Assembly (NCBI RefSeq): GCF_024756255.1
Contig: NZ_JANUHB010000002.1
Span: 620,001-684,000, forward strand
Source of the DNA: Massilia agilis
GTDB taxonomy: Bacteria > Pseudomonadota > Gammaproteobacteria > Burkholderiales > Burkholderiaceae_D
DNA: 64,000 nucleotides
Direction of reading: 5' to 3'
This document shows positions 31,262 through 43,005 of the stretch, piece after piece. Under the pieces are notes generated by a model. That model was not told where the DNA came from. It made no database searches and was given only the letters and a program-made list of their open reading frames with translations. A program made the translations under genes and the position numbers. Numbering within the stretch: position 1 is the stretch's first letter; each line of letters opens with the position of its first letter.

Positions 31262-31347
31262 ATCAGGTGCTTTCAAAACGGATTCTTTCACTGTCGTTGA
31301 GCCTTACCGGGCTGGTGACACCCCAAGGCTCGTGCATAAGATCACAA

Positions 31348-31356
31348 ATTTTAGCA
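31348..31356 (-). promoter_or_regulatory. Possible extended -10 promoter of hemC
   Basis: Read on the minus strand, TGCTAAAAT is an extended -10 element about 90 bp upstream of the hemC ATG, in the region shared with divergent ppc. No good -35 hexamer is present at standard spacing. Confidence 0.35.
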
Positions 31357-31415
31357 CGCGCCACCTTCGCAAAACCGGCCAAAAGCCATCCGCCAACCTT
31401 AAACCTTTGGTCGAT

Positions 31416-34223
31416 ATGGACAAACCAGCCGTACCCGTTTCACCCGCCGGCGCAGACAAGGACGCGCCGCTGAAAGAAGACATCCGCCTGCTCGGCCGCC
31501 TGCTTGGCGACGTGCTGCGCGACCAGGAAGGCGACGCCGTGTTCGACGTGGTCGAGACGATTCGCCAGACCGCCGTGCGCTTTCGCCGCGACGACGATCC
31601 CCGTGCCGGGGAGGAATTGACCGCGCTCCTGCACAAGCTCACCCGCAACCAGACCATCTCGGTGGTGCGTGCGTTCTCGTATTTTTCGCATTTGGCCAAC
31701 ATCGCGGAAGACCAGCACCACATCCGCCGCCGCCGCGCCCACCTGATCGCCGGCTCGGCCCCGCAGGAAGGCAGCGTCGGCTTTGCACTGGCGCGCCTGA
31801 AGGACGCCGGCGTCTCGCAGCAGGCGGTTGAATCCTTCCTGCGCGAGGCCTTGATCTCGCCGGTGCTGACCGCGCACCCGACCGAGGTGCAAAGGAAGAG
31901 CATCCTGGACGCCGAGCACGACATCGCGCACCTGCTGGCCGAGCGCGACCTGCCGCTCACGCCCAAGGAACGCGCGCGCAACCTGCAGCTCTTGCATGCG
32001 CGCGTGTCGACCCTGTGGCAAACGCGCATGCTGCGCTACAACAAGCTGACGGTGGCGGACGAGATCGAGAACGCCCTGTCCTACTACCAGACCACCTTCC
32101 TGGCGCAGCTGCCGGCGCTGTACGACGACGTCGAAGCCGAGATCGGCACGCACTACGGCAAGGCCGCCGAGGGGCTCGACAACACGGCCTACATGCAGAT
32201 GGGCAGCTGGATCGGCGGCGACCGCGACGGCAACCCGAACGTGGGCGTCGACACCATGCGCCGCGCGCTGGTGCGCCAGTCCACCACCATCCTCGACTAT
32301 TACCTTGAGCAGGTGCACCTGCTGGGCGCGGAGCTGTCCGCCTCGACCCTGCTGGTGGAAGCGAGCCCGGAACTGCAGGCGCTGGCCGAGTCCTCGCCCG
32401 ACCACTCGCCGCACCGCAGCGACGAGCCGTATCGCCGCGCGCTGATCGGCATCTACGCACGGCTTGCCTCGACCGCGCGCGAACTGGGCGCGACCAACAT
32501 CCTGCGCAAGGAAGTCGGCCACGCCGACCCGTACCGCGAGCCGCGCGAGTTCCGCGCCGAGCTCAAGGTCATCGAAAACTCGCTGGTTGCCAACCACGGC
32601 GCGGTGCTGGTGCAGCCGCGCCTGGCCAGCCTGCTACGCGCAGCGCGCATCTTCGGCTTTCACCTGGCCTCGCTCGATATGCGCCAGAGCTCGGACGTGC
32701 ACGAGCGCGTGCTGGCCGAACTGTTCGAGCGCGCCGGGGTCGAGGCCGACTACGCGGCACTCGACGAAAGCGACAAGGTCAAGCTGCTGCTGGCCGAGCT
32801 GGCGCAGCCGCGCCTGCTGTATTCGCCGTACGAGCAGTATTCGGACGACGCGCGCCGCGAGCTCGACATCTTCCACGCCGCGCGCGAGATACGCGAGCGC
32901 TACGGCTACCGCGCGATCCGCAACTACATCATCTCGCACACCGAGACCGTGTCCGACTTGCTGGAAGTGATGCTGCTGCAGAAGGAGACCGGCCTGTTCA
33001 AGCCCGGCGCGGGCAGGTCCGAGGTGATGGTGATCCCGCTGTTCGAGACCATTCCCGACCTGCGCCGCGCGGCCGACATCATGGGCGAGTGGATGGCGCT
33101 GCCGCTGGTGGCGCGCACGGTCGAGCACCAGGGCAGGCTGCAGGAAGTCATGCTGGGCTATTCGGACTCGAACAAGGACGGCGGCTTCCTGACCTCGAAC
33201 TGGGAGCTGTACCAGGCCGAGATCAAGCTGGTCAAGCTGTTCAAGGATCGCGGCGTGAAGCTGCGCCTGTTCCACGGCCGCGGCGGCACGGTCGGGCGCG
33301 GCGGCGGCCCGAGCTACCAGGCGATCCTGGCGCAGCCGCCGGGCACGGTGAGCGGCCAGATCCGCCTGACCGAACAGGGCGAGATCATCGCCTCCAAGTT
33401 CTCCAATGCCGAGATCGGGCACCGCAACCTCGAACTGCTGCTGGCGGCCACGCTGGAAGCGGGGCTGATGCCGCACCCGCCGGAAAGCGACCACGCCGAA
33501 CGGCTCGCCATGTTCGAGTCGGTCATGGCGCAGCTGTCCGAGCGCGCCTACCAGGCCTACCGCGACCTGGTGTACGAGACGCCGGGCTTTGCCGACTACT
33601 TCTTTGCCGCCACGCCGATCGCCGAGATCGCGGAGCTGAACATCGGCTCGCGCCCGGCCTCGCGCAAGCCCTCGCGCCGCATCGAGGACCTGCGCGCGAT
33701 TCCCTGGGGCTTCTCGTGGGGCCAGTGCCGGCTGCTGCTGCCGGGCTGGTACGGCTTCGGCGCGGCCATCTCCGGCTGGCTGGGCGAAGGCGAGCGCGAA
33801 GGCAAGCTGGAGACGCTGCGCGCGATGTACCGCGAATGGCCGTTCTTTGCCACGCTCCTGTCGAACATGGACATGGTGTTGGCCAAGACCGACCTGCCGA
33901 TCGCACGCCGCTACTCCGAGCTGGTGCCAGACGTGCAGCTGCGCGAGCGCATCTTCAAGCGCATCGCCGGCGAGCACGGCACCACGTTGCGCTGCCTGGC
34001 CGAGATCACCGGCACCGGCGAGCGGCTGGCCTCCAACCCGCTGCTGGCGCGTTCGATCCAGAACCGGTTCGCGTACCTGGACCCGCTCAACCACCTGCAG
34101 GTCGAGCTGATCCACCGCCACCGTTCGCTCTCGCGCGAGCCCGACAAGATCGACCCGCGCGTGCATCGCGGCATCCACCTGACCATCAACGGGGTGGCTG
34201 CCGGGCTGCGCAATACGGGGTGA
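31416..34223 (+). CDS. ppc: Phosphoenolpyruvate carboxylase
   Basis: The protein is 935 residues from the ATG at 31416 ([20 protein letters not shown]). The frame is open 118 codons upstream, but that part overlaps hemC on the other strand and is not family-like. Catalytic segments are [13 protein letters not shown], with the active-site His, and [14 protein letters not shown], with the essential Arg/Gly loop. The C-terminal allosteric tail ends [11 protein letters not shown]. It makes oxaloacetate from PEP and bicarbonate to refill the TCA cycle. The N-terminus is longer and more Pro/Ala-rich than in E. coli. Confidence 0.95.
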   Translation: MDKPAVPVSPAGADKDAPLKEDIRLLGRLLGDVLRDQEGDAVFDVVETIRQTAVRFRRDDDPRAGEELTALLHKLTRNQTISVVRAFSYFSHLANIAEDQHHIRRRRAHLIAGSAPQEGSVGFALARLKDAGVSQQAVESFLREALISPVLTAHPTEVQRKSILDAEHDIAHLLAERDLPLTPKERARNLQLLHARVSTLWQTRMLRYNKLTVADEIENALSYYQTTFLAQLPALYDDVEAEIGTHYGKAAEGLDNTAYMQMGSWIGGDRDGNPNVGVDTMRRALVRQSTTILDYYLEQVHLLGAELSASTLLVEASPELQALAESSPDHSPHRSDEPYRRALIGIYARLASTARELGATNILRKEVGHADPYREPREFRAELKVIENSLVANHGAVLVQPRLASLLRAARIFGFHLASLDMRQSSDVHERVLAELFERAGVEADYAALDESDKVKLLLAELAQPRLLYSPYEQYSDDARRELDIFHAAREIRERYGYRAIRNYIISHTETVSDLLEVMLLQKETGLFKPGAGRSEVMVIPLFETIPDLRRAADIMGEWMALPLVARTVEHQGRLQEVMLGYSDSNKDGGFLTSNWELYQAEIKLVKLFKDRGVKLRLFHGRGGTVGRGGGPSYQAILAQPPGTVSGQIRLTEQGEIIASKFSNAEIGHRNLELLLAATLEAGLMPHPPESDHAERLAMFESVMAQLSERAYQAYRDLVYETPGFADYFFAATPIAEIAELNIGSRPASRKPSRRIEDLRAIPWGFSWGQCRLLLPGWYGFGAAISGWLGEGEREGKLETLRAMYREWPFFATLLSNMDMVLAKTDLPIARRYSELVPDVQLRERIFKRIAGEHGTTLRCLAEITGTGERLASNPLLARSIQNRFAYLDPLNHLQVELIHRHRSLSREPDKIDPRVHRGIHLTINGVAAGLRNTG

Positions 34224-34312
34224 CCAGGCCGGCGTGTTAGCCAGGAGGTATCCGCCACAGCCGACAATTTGTTACATGTAGCGGGGCAACGGAAAGATAC
34301 AATCCGTCGATT

Positions 34313-36391
34313 GTGACTTTCCGTTTGCATTCCCGCCTGATGAACAAGTACCTGCGTGCAGGCGCCCTCGGCGGCGCCATCTCCCTTCTGTTGAGCGCAT
34401 GCGGCGGTGGCGGCAGCGCCTCGCCGACCGCCCCTGTCGTCCAGCCGCCGGTGGTGGTGACCCCGCCTCCTCCGGTAGCGTTGCACGCCGAGCTCATTGC
34501 CGGCCAGGCGGACCAGCCGCTGCGCTTTGCCGACGGTACACTGGCAACCGCGCGCTTTGCCGGCCCCAGCCAGGTGGCGTTCGACAAGGACGGCAATCTG
34601 TATGTTGCAGACGGCAACTTAGTGATCCGCAAGATCACGCCCGCCGGCGTGGTGAGCTCCCTGGCGGGCTCGGTCGGCAACCCGAACTCGGTGGACGGCA
34701 CCGGGCCCGGCGCAAGTTTCCAGCCGATCACCGGCATGGCGGTGGATGCCAGCGGCAACGTCTATGTGGCAAGCAATACCACGGTACGCAAGGTCACGCC
34801 GGCGGGCGTGGTCACGACCCTGGCCGGCAAGCCGTTCAGCATGGGACAGCAAGACGGCCCCGGCGCGGACGCGACCTTCAGTTCGATCAAAGGACTGGCG
34901 ATCGATGGCGCGGGCAACCTGTATGTGGGTGACTACCAGCTTCGCAAGATCACGCCCGCCGGCAACGTCCAGACCGTGCACCTGGATGTCCAGGACACCA
35001 ACTACAACCGCATCGCCTTCGACAGCAATGGCGGCATGAGCGTCAGCTACGACTACGGCACGATCCTGAAGCGCTTCGACGCCTCCGGCAAACTGCTCCA
35101 GACGATTGGCGGGACCGAAGTGCTCGGCATCATCGACGGCAACGCCGCGCAAGCGCGGTTCAGCCAGATCCAGGGCATCGCTTACGGGCCGAACGGTCTG
35201 CTGTTCGTGGCGGACAACTCGCTCACCGGCACCGCAATCCGTACGGTGGACGCGGCCGGGAACGTCAAGACCCTCAACCCGGATGCGACGATGCCTGGCC
35301 TCGTCAATGGACCGCTTGCCAGCGCGCGTTTCAGCGGCGTGCGCGGCATCGCGTTCGACAAGGCAGGCAACCTGCTCCTGGCCGATGCCGGCAACAACGT
35401 GATCCGCAAGCTCTCGCCGGACCAGCAGGTCTCCACCTACGCCGGCGGCCCGCCGTGGACGCTGCCGCCCACCTTCGCCGACGGCAAGGGCGCCGCGGCG
35501 GCGTTCCGCAACATCCTCGGCTTTGGTTACGACAAGGCGGGCAATTATTACGTGGCCGATGCCGCTAACTGCGCGATCCGCAAGATCGACCCGGCACGCA
35601 ACGTCACGACCCTGGCGGGCGCCGGCGGCTACTGCGGCTACGCGGACGGCACCGGCGCGGCCGCGCGCTTCGACAACATCCGTGCGATGTCCCAGGACGC
35701 CGACGGCAATCTGTACGTGGCGGAAATGAGCACGGTGCGCAAGGTGACGCTGGCGGGCGAGGTCACGACGGTCGCGGGCAGGCCCGGCACCACCGACAAG
35801 AAGGACGGCGATGCGCCGACGTTCCAGAACCTGCTCGGCATCGCCATAGGGCCGGACCGCAACCTGATGGTCAGCGACGGGTACCAAGTCTCGGGCTTCA
35901 CACTGTGCAATTTCGACTACGGCAACGCGCCCAACTCGCTGCGCACCCTCACCCTGCAGGGCGTGGCGAGCACGGTGCCAGGCAGCGAGTGGAGCTGTGC
36001 CGACAGGAACAAGGCGCCGGCCCTGTGGGGCGCCAACGACCTGCGCTTTGACACGGCGGGCAACCTGTACCTGGTCAGCGGGGATAGCCTGGCCATGCGC
36101 ACGGCGGCAGGGGTGGCGTCGTACCTGTTGGACAGCCAGGGCAACAAGATCCCGGGCTACCACCTGGCGCCGGACGATGCGGGCAACCTGTTCTTCATTT
36201 CGGGGAATTCGATCTTCAAGTACGGCGCGGACAAGGTGGTGAAGAAGGTGCTCGGGCCGGCGGTGCCCGGCAATCCGGTCGAGATCACGACTGACCTGCC
36301 GTTCCAATCCATCAGCGCGCTCGCCTACATCGGCAATCACAAGTTCCTGGTCAGCTTCGACAGCCAGGTGGTGGTGGTCACGCTGAACTGA
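34313..36391 (+). CDS. NHL-repeat beta-propeller lipoprotein
   Basis: The protein is 692 residues from GTG 34313, or 683 from ATG 34340; neither has a good ribosome site. The lipobox LLSAC is followed by a Gly/Ser/Pro linker (GGGGSAS, then VVVTPPPPV), so the protein should be lipid-anchored, probably in the outer membrane. The rest is at least eight NHL-type blades with the recurring pattern FDKxGNLYVADxxNxxIRKI...G, for example near 90-110, 140-165 and 340-375. Propellers of this kind bind protein or polysaccharide ligands; some are lyases. No enzymatic motif is visible and the function is unknown. It is a single-gene unit followed by a REP pair. Confidence 0.85.
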   Translation: MTFRLHSRLMNKYLRAGALGGAISLLLSACGGGGSASPTAPVVQPPVVVTPPPPVALHAELIAGQADQPLRFADGTLATARFAGPSQVAFDKDGNLYVADGNLVIRKITPAGVVSSLAGSVGNPNSVDGTGPGASFQPITGMAVDASGNVYVASNTTVRKVTPAGVVTTLAGKPFSMGQQDGPGADATFSSIKGLAIDGAGNLYVGDYQLRKITPAGNVQTVHLDVQDTNYNRIAFDSNGGMSVSYDYGTILKRFDASGKLLQTIGGTEVLGIIDGNAAQARFSQIQGIAYGPNGLLFVADNSLTGTAIRTVDAAGNVKTLNPDATMPGLVNGPLASARFSGVRGIAFDKAGNLLLADAGNNVIRKLSPDQQVSTYAGGPPWTLPPTFADGKGAAAAFRNILGFGYDKAGNYYVADAANCAIRKIDPARNVTTLAGAGGYCGYADGTGAAARFDNIRAMSQDADGNLYVAEMSTVRKVTLAGEVTTVAGRPGTTDKKDGDAPTFQNLLGIAIGPDRNLMVSDGYQVSGFTLCNFDYGNAPNSLRTLTLQGVASTVPGSEWSCADRNKAPALWGANDLRFDTAGNLYLVSGDSLAMRTAAGVASYLLDSQGNKIPGYHLAPDDAGNLFFISGNSIFKYGADKVVKKVLGPAVPGNPVEITTDLPFQSISALAYIGNHKFLVSFDSQVVVVTLN

Positions 36392-36394
36392 CTC

Positions 36395-36470
36395 GTAGGG
36401 TGGGCTCTTGAGCCCACGCTGCGGGCACGCGTCGCGTGTCAAACCGCGTGGGCACGAGTGCCCACCCTAC
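36395..36470. repeat. Inverted pair of REP-like elements (family A), heads outward
   Basis: A GTAGGGTGGGC unit begins at 36395, and its reverse ends with CCCACCCTAC at 36470. A short spacer (GCGGGCACGCGTCGCGTGTC) separates them. The pair starts 4 bp after the stop codon of the NHL lipoprotein and abuts the rpoD terminator. Confidence 0.9.
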
Positions 36471-36507
36471 AAAAAAACGCGCCACCCTTGCGGGCTGGCG
36501 CGTTTTT
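36471..36507. terminator. Rho-independent terminator of rpoD (usable from both sides)
   Basis: CGCGCCA-CCC, loop TTGC, GGG-C-TGGCGCG. Seven A on the left and TTTTT on the right give a U tract in both directions. The rpoD stop is 18 bp away. Confidence 0.88.
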
Positions 36508-36525
36508 CGCGTTTGAAGCGCAGGC

Positions 36526-39084
<2,559 letters not shown>

Positions 39085-39661
39085 CTTCACTCTCCAATCG
39101 CGGCGGATGCGCGCCAGCGAGGTCAATAATCCACCTGAGCCGCGCGCTGCAGCTCGGTTGCAATCGTTTGTTTCGGGGAAGCGCCCTAACTAGGGGCAGA
39201 CAGGCCGCATATCAAGCACTCCTGCGTCGCAACGAGAAGTCGCCAGACCCGGCTGGCGCAGGCCCGGCGCCTACGGTGGGATGTTTGCTGTGATCGAGTG
39301 CGGTGTGCATGTCGGAACGAAAAAAAGCCCGTCAATAGAAACGGGCTTGAGTCTATTTCTCAAGGAGATAGAGGAGACAGACGCCATTATGCCGCAAGGA
39401 AAACTTTAGCGATAATTGAAATATTCCATATCGGATATAACCGTATCGCATAGCTGGCACAGGACCCGTCTCCCGGTTCTCTCTGCGCTGGCGCAAGCCA
39501 CACGCAAAGCAAGGGGCGGATCATACAGGATTTCGCGGCGGCACGCAGGCCGAGCCCGTCTCGCCACCGCCAGTTACCCCAACGACCCAACCCGATGTCA
39601 ACGCAACGGTCGCGCCACTTGTGGCGGCCGCCATGCTATCCTTCGGGTTCTTGTTCTTACC
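39085..39661. other. 577-bp intergenic region between divergent rpoD and the ProQ-like gene
   Basis: No credible protein gene was found. Short frames on both strands lack ribosome sites and family resemblance. The region holds an orphan minus-strand terminator (39320-39347), an AT-rich patch at about 39400-39460 with several TATA-like hexamers (GATATGGAATAT on the minus strand; GATATAACC on the plus strand), and presumably the rpoD and proQ promoters. Confidence 0.6.
39320..39347 (-). terminator. Orphan Rho-independent terminator, minus strand
   Basis: Read on the minus strand, AGCCCGT, an 8-nt loop, ACGGGCT, then seven T. It is a textbook intrinsic terminator, yet no minus-strand gene lies upstream of it before the divergent proQ start at 39662. 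On the plus strand there is no T tract, so it does not serve a plus-strand gene. It may end a small RNA. Confidence 0.75.
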
Positions 39662-40168
39662 ATGAAGTCAATGAATACCAACAGCACCGCCGCAGAGTCC
39701 CAAGAAGCAACCGCAGAACAGGCCCAGGCAACCACCGCCCCGGCCCCGGCCGCAGCGGCGGCGCCCTCCGAAGCGCCATCTGCGCGCGCTCTGCTCAAAC
39801 AGCTGCAACAGCAGTTCCCGGCATTCCAGAAATGCCTGCCGCTGGAAATCGGCATCGACAAGCAATTGCTGGCACGCATGCCGGGGCTGAACCGCAAGGC
39901 CATGCGGGCCGCGCTCGGCATCCACACCGGCTCGCTGCGCTACCTGAAGGCGATGGAAAAAGCCACCGTGCGCTACGACCTGGACGGCAAGCCGGGGGCG
40001 GAAGTCACCGACACCCACCGCGCGCACGCCAGGGAGCAGCTGCAGCAGCGCTTCAAGAAAGAGGCCGAACGCAAGCGCGCCGAGCGCGAGGCCGCGGCTG
40101 CCGAGGAAGCGGCGCGCGTGCGCCAGCAAAAGCTGCAAGCCCTCGCCTCCAAATTCTCGCGCAACTGA
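39662..40168 (+). CDS. ProQ/FinO-domain RNA chaperone
   Basis: The protein is 168 residues from the ATG at 39662; an ATG three codons later is equally possible. An Ala/Thr/Pro-rich flexible leader (about 1-45) comes first. The ProQ/FinO domain follows (FPAFQKCLPLEIGIDKQLLA, then MRAALGIHTGSLRYLKAM). A strongly charged Lys/Glu/Arg/Ala helix ends the protein (KKEAERKRAEREAAAAEEAA). Members bind structured sRNAs and mRNA 3' ends. It lacks the C-terminal Tudor-like domain of E. coli ProQ, like other beta-proteobacterial minimal forms. The exonuclease gene starts 7 bp downstream, so they share a transcript. No clear Shine-Dalgarno is visible. Confidence 0.87.
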   Translation: MKSMNTNSTAAESQEATAEQAQATTAPAPAAAAAPSEAPSARALLKQLQQQFPAFQKCLPLEIGIDKQLLARMPGLNRKAMRAALGIHTGSLRYLKAMEKATVRYDLDGKPGAEVTDTHRAHAREQLQQRFKKEAERKRAEREAAAAEEAARVRQQKLQALASKFSRN

Positions 40169-40175
40169 TTCGCGC

Positions 40176-40763
40176 ATGAGCGAGTCGCCAGACGCATTGC
40201 TGCCGCCTTACGACGGCATCAGGCTGGCCGACGTGCGCCTGGTGCAGACTGCGCAGCACGCCGTTGCCGCGTTCGATGCCCTGCTGGCCATGGACGCGAT
40301 CGGCTTTGACACCGAGTCCAAGCCCACCTTCCAGAAGGGCGAGGAATCGACCGGGCCGCACCTGGTGCAGCTGGCGACCGACGAGGTGGCCTACCTGTTC
40401 CAGATCGGGCGCACGGCGCCGGTGTTCACCGACGGCCTGCGCGCGGTGCTGGAGTCGCAAGCGGTGCTCAAGGTCGGGTTCGGGCTGTCGGACGACCTGC
40501 GGCGGCTGCGCACCAAGCTCGCGATCGATTCACAGAACGTGCTCGACCTGGCAGTCGCGCTGCGCGCCAACAAGCGCCAGACCATCGGCGCGAAGACGGC
40601 CGTGGCGCGCTTCTTTGGGCAGACCATGCAGAAATCCAAGCGCATCACCACCACCAACTGGGCGCTGCCGGTGCTGTCGGAAAAGCAGATCTTGTACGCG
40701 GCCGACGACGCGCACGTGGCGCTGCGCGTGTATCGGCGCTGGCGCGAGCTGAAAAACACCTGA
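40176..40763 (+). CDS. 3'-5' exonuclease, RNase D-like (DEDDy)
   Basis: A 195-residue single DnaQ-fold exonuclease domain. The metal-binding DEDD residues are visible: FDTESKPTF (Asp and Glu near 47-49), KVGFGLSDDLRRL (Asp near 108), and YAADDAHVALRVY near 173-185, with Tyr four residues before the last Asp (the DEDDy pattern). There is no HRDC domain, so this is shorter than true RNase D. Stand-alone proteins of this class degrade RNA or DNA 3' ends. It is co-encoded with the ProQ-like RNA chaperone, which suggests an RNA-related role (inference). Confidence 0.87.
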   Translation: MSESPDALLPPYDGIRLADVRLVQTAQHAVAAFDALLAMDAIGFDTESKPTFQKGEESTGPHLVQLATDEVAYLFQIGRTAPVFTDGLRAVLESQAVLKVGFGLSDDLRRLRTKLAIDSQNVLDLAVALRANKRQTIGAKTAVARFFGQTMQKSKRITTTNWALPVLSEKQILYAADDAHVALRVYRRWRELKNT

Positions 40764-40806
40764 GCCAACGGGACCGCTGCGCCGAAGTCACCAACTCGGC
40801 AAGCCA

Positions 40807-40931
40807 CGTCGTCCCCGCGGAGGCGGGGACCCATGCTGAGCGCGCTGGCCTGCGGTGCAGAAGATTCGACTACGCGTGTCGCCTATGGGTCCCCGCCGAG
40901 GGGGCGCCGAGCCCGGGGACGACGTGCTGAG
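40807..40931. repeat. Inverted pair of family-B palindromic repeats, one interrupted
   Basis: The left unit at 40807-40841 has the consensus form ending CCATGCTGAGC. The right, reversed unit at 40882-40931 has about 14 extra bases inside its hairpin (GGGGCGCCGAGC), so it is degenerate. The pair lies between the exonuclease and the first cytochrome gene, where no other gene is seen. Confidence 0.82.
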
Positions 40932-41009
40932 GAAGCTAGCCATTGGTTTGCCGCGCGTGATCATTCAAGCAAGGTATGATGTCGTTCGGTACAGTTCCCG
41001 AAGCGACGT

Positions 41010-41723
41010 ATGACCTTTTGCGCAAAGCTAGCCAGACTCACCCTGCTGCCAGCCCTGCTCGCGGCCAGCGCCGCCGGCGCCGCCCCGCAGGTGCCCGACA
41101 CCCTCGCCCAGCGGCTTGCCGCCTGCACCTCGTGCCACGCGCGCAAGGACGCGCAGGGCACGCCCGGCACCGACCGCTACTTCCCGCGCATTTCGGGCAA
41201 GCCGGCCGGCTACCTGTACAACCAGCTCGTCAACTTTCGCGAAGGCCGCCGCCAGTATCCCTTGATGACGTGGATGGTGGACCACATGCCCGACGCCTAC
41301 CTGCGCGAGATCGCCGACTACTTCGCCAACGACCACCTGCCCTACCCCGCGCCCACGCCCGCCGACGTGCCGGCCGCGGTGCTTGAACGCGGACGCCAGC
41401 TCGCCACCCGCGGCGACACCACGCTCAAGGTCCCGGCCTGCATGGCTTGCCACGGGCAGCAGCTGACCGGCGTGGCGCCCGCGATCCCGGGGCTGGCCGG
41501 CCTGCCGCGCGACTACATCAACGCGCAGTTCGGCGCCTGGCGCAACAAGGTGCGCCGCGCACACGCGCCCGACTGCATGGCGACGATTGCGGCGCGCCTG
41601 TCGGTGGCTGACGTGGCGGCCGTGTCGAGCTGGCTGTCGTCCCAGCCGGTGCCGGCCGACGCCAGCCCTGTCCGATCGGTGACGCGCCCACTGCCGCTGG
41701 CCTGCGGCAGCTCCCCGGATTGA
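41010..41723 (+). CDS. Diheme cytochrome c (c4-like)
   Basis: A 237-residue periplasmic protein with a signal peptide of about 1-24 (ending AGA). It has two class-I cytochrome c domains with heme attachment sites CTSCH at 39-43 and CMACH at 144-148. Distal Met ligands are likely in DHMPDAYL and DCMATIAARL. The domain layout resembles cytochrome c4. It carries electrons in the periplasm. The triheme cytochrome starts 4 bp after it, so they form one unit. No dehydrogenase is next to them. Confidence 0.88.
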   Translation: MTFCAKLARLTLLPALLAASAAGAAPQVPDTLAQRLAACTSCHARKDAQGTPGTDRYFPRISGKPAGYLYNQLVNFREGRRQYPLMTWMVDHMPDAYLREIADYFANDHLPYPAPTPADVPAAVLERGRQLATRGDTTLKVPACMACHGQQLTGVAPAIPGLAGLPRDYINAQFGAWRNKVRRAHAPDCMATIAARLSVADVAAVSSWLSSQPVPADASPVRSVTRPLPLACGSSPD

Positions 41724-41727
41724 AGCG

Positions 41728-43005
41728 ATGAAGAAGACTGTCCTCTACCCGATCATCCTCGCGGCGGGCCTCTTGGCCGCCACCGCCATTGCCGCCTGGC
41801 CGCGCGCGGAACACGTCCCCGCCAGCTCACCGGCCGCCTATGCGCCGACACCGCAGAACATCGCCCGCGGCGCATACCTGGCGCGCGCCGGCGACTGCAT
41901 GGCCTGCCACACCGCGCGCGGCGGCGCCCCGTTCGCCGGCGGCCGCTTCCTCGACACGCCATTCGGCCGCGTGGCCGCGCCCAACATCACGCCGGACGCC
42001 GCCACCGGCATCGGCACCTGGAGCGCGGACGATTTCTGGGGTGCCCTGCACAACGGCACCTCGAAGGACGGCCGCCTGCTCTACCCGGCCTTCCCGTACG
42101 CGAACTACACCAAGATCACGCGCGCCGACAGCGATGCGCTGTACGCCTTCCTGCGCAGCGTGGCGCCGGTGCGCCAGGCCAGCGCGGCGCACGCGCTGCG
42201 CTTTCCCTACAACCAGCAATGGGCACTGGCCGCCTGGCGACTGCTGTATTTCAAACCGGGCGTGTACCAGCCGGACGCCAAACAGGACGCCAGCTGGAAC
42301 CGCGGCGCCTACCTGGTGCAGGGCCTGGGCCACTGCAACGCCTGCCACAGCAGCCGCAACAGCCTGGGTGCGAGCGAACAGGGACTCTCGGGTGGACTGA
42401 TCCCGCAACTGGGCTGGTACGCGCCCTCGCTCACGGCGGACAGCGAAGCCGGTCTTGGCAGCTGGGAGGTGGACCACATCGTGCAGCTGCTGCAAACGGG
42501 CGTGTCGCCGCGCGCCACCGTGTTCGGGCCAATGGCCGAGGTGGTGGCGCGCAGCCTGCAGCACCTGTCCAGCGACGACGCGCGCGCGATGGCCCTCTAC
42601 CTGAAGTCGCTGCCCGCCTCGCCCGCCACGCCGGCGGCCGAAGCGCCGGTGGGACCGGAGGCCGAACGCACCATCCAGGCCGGCAAGCTGCTGTACGAGC
42701 ACCACTGCGCCGACTGCCACGGCGCCGACGGCCGCGGCAAGGCGCCGGCCTACCCGCCGCTGGCGGGCAACCGCGCGCTGACCATGCGCGAGCCGGTCAA
42801 CGCGATCCGCGTGGTGCTCAATGGTGGTTTCGCGCCCGGCACCGCGGGCAATCCGCGCCCGTACGGCATGCCGCCCTTCGGCCCGGTGCTGGGCGACGCG
42901 GAAGTGGCGCAGGTGGTCACCTACCTGCGCGCGAGCTGGGGCAACCGGGCCAGCGCGGTGACCGCGCAGGACGTGAACCGCTACCGCACGGTGCCGCTGG
43001 ACTGA
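41728..43005 (+). CDS. Triheme cytochrome c, alcohol/gluconate-dehydrogenase subunit II type
   Basis: A 425-residue protein with an N-terminal hydrophobic segment (about 5-24) that is a signal peptide or anchor. Three heme c sites are present: CMACH (Cys57), CNACH (Cys203) and CADCH (Cys327). Order and spacing match the triheme cytochrome subunit of membrane-bound alcohol, gluconate and sorbitol dehydrogenases (QNIARGAYLARAGDCMACHT and SWNRGAYLVQGLGHCNACHS are typical). In those complexes this subunit passes electrons from a flavo- or quinoprotein to ubiquinone. Here no catalytic subunit is adjacent. The only candidate in the window is the GMC protein near 59 kb. Confidence 0.88.
   Translation: MKKTVLYPIILAAGLLAATAIAAWPRAEHVPASSPAAYAPTPQNIARGAYLARAGDCMACHTARGGAPFAGGRFLDTPFGRVAAPNITPDAATGIGTWSADDFWGALHNGTSKDGRLLYPAFPYANYTKITRADSDALYAFLRSVAPVRQASAAHALRFPYNQQWALAAWRLLYFKPGVYQPDAKQDASWNRGAYLVQGLGHCNACHSSRNSLGASEQGLSGGLIPQLGWYAPSLTADSEAGLGSWEVDHIVQLLQTGVSPRATVFGPMAEVVARSLQHLSSDDARAMALYLKSLPASPATPAAEAPVGPEAERTIQAGKLLYEHHCADCHGADGRGKAPAYPPLAGNRALTMREPVNAIRVVLNGGFAPGTAGNPRPYGMPPFGPVLGDAEVAQVVTYLRASWGNRASAVTAQDVNRYRTVPLD

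Noticed and set aside
31062..31415. An upstream extension of PEP carboxylase by 118 residues.
   Set aside because: It overlaps hemC on the opposite strand and does not resemble PEP carboxylase N-termini. The ATG at 31416 gives a normal protein.
34619..36442. A 607-codon minus-strand frame opposite the NHL lipoprotein.
   Set aside because: It is antisense to a clear beta-propeller gene, and its pseudo-repeats only reflect the NHL repeats on the other strand.
39387..39590. A 67-codon minus-strand frame upstream of the orphan terminator, which could have been the gene it ends.
   Set aside because: It starts with TTG without a ribosome site and has no recognisable features. A non-coding transcript seems more likely.
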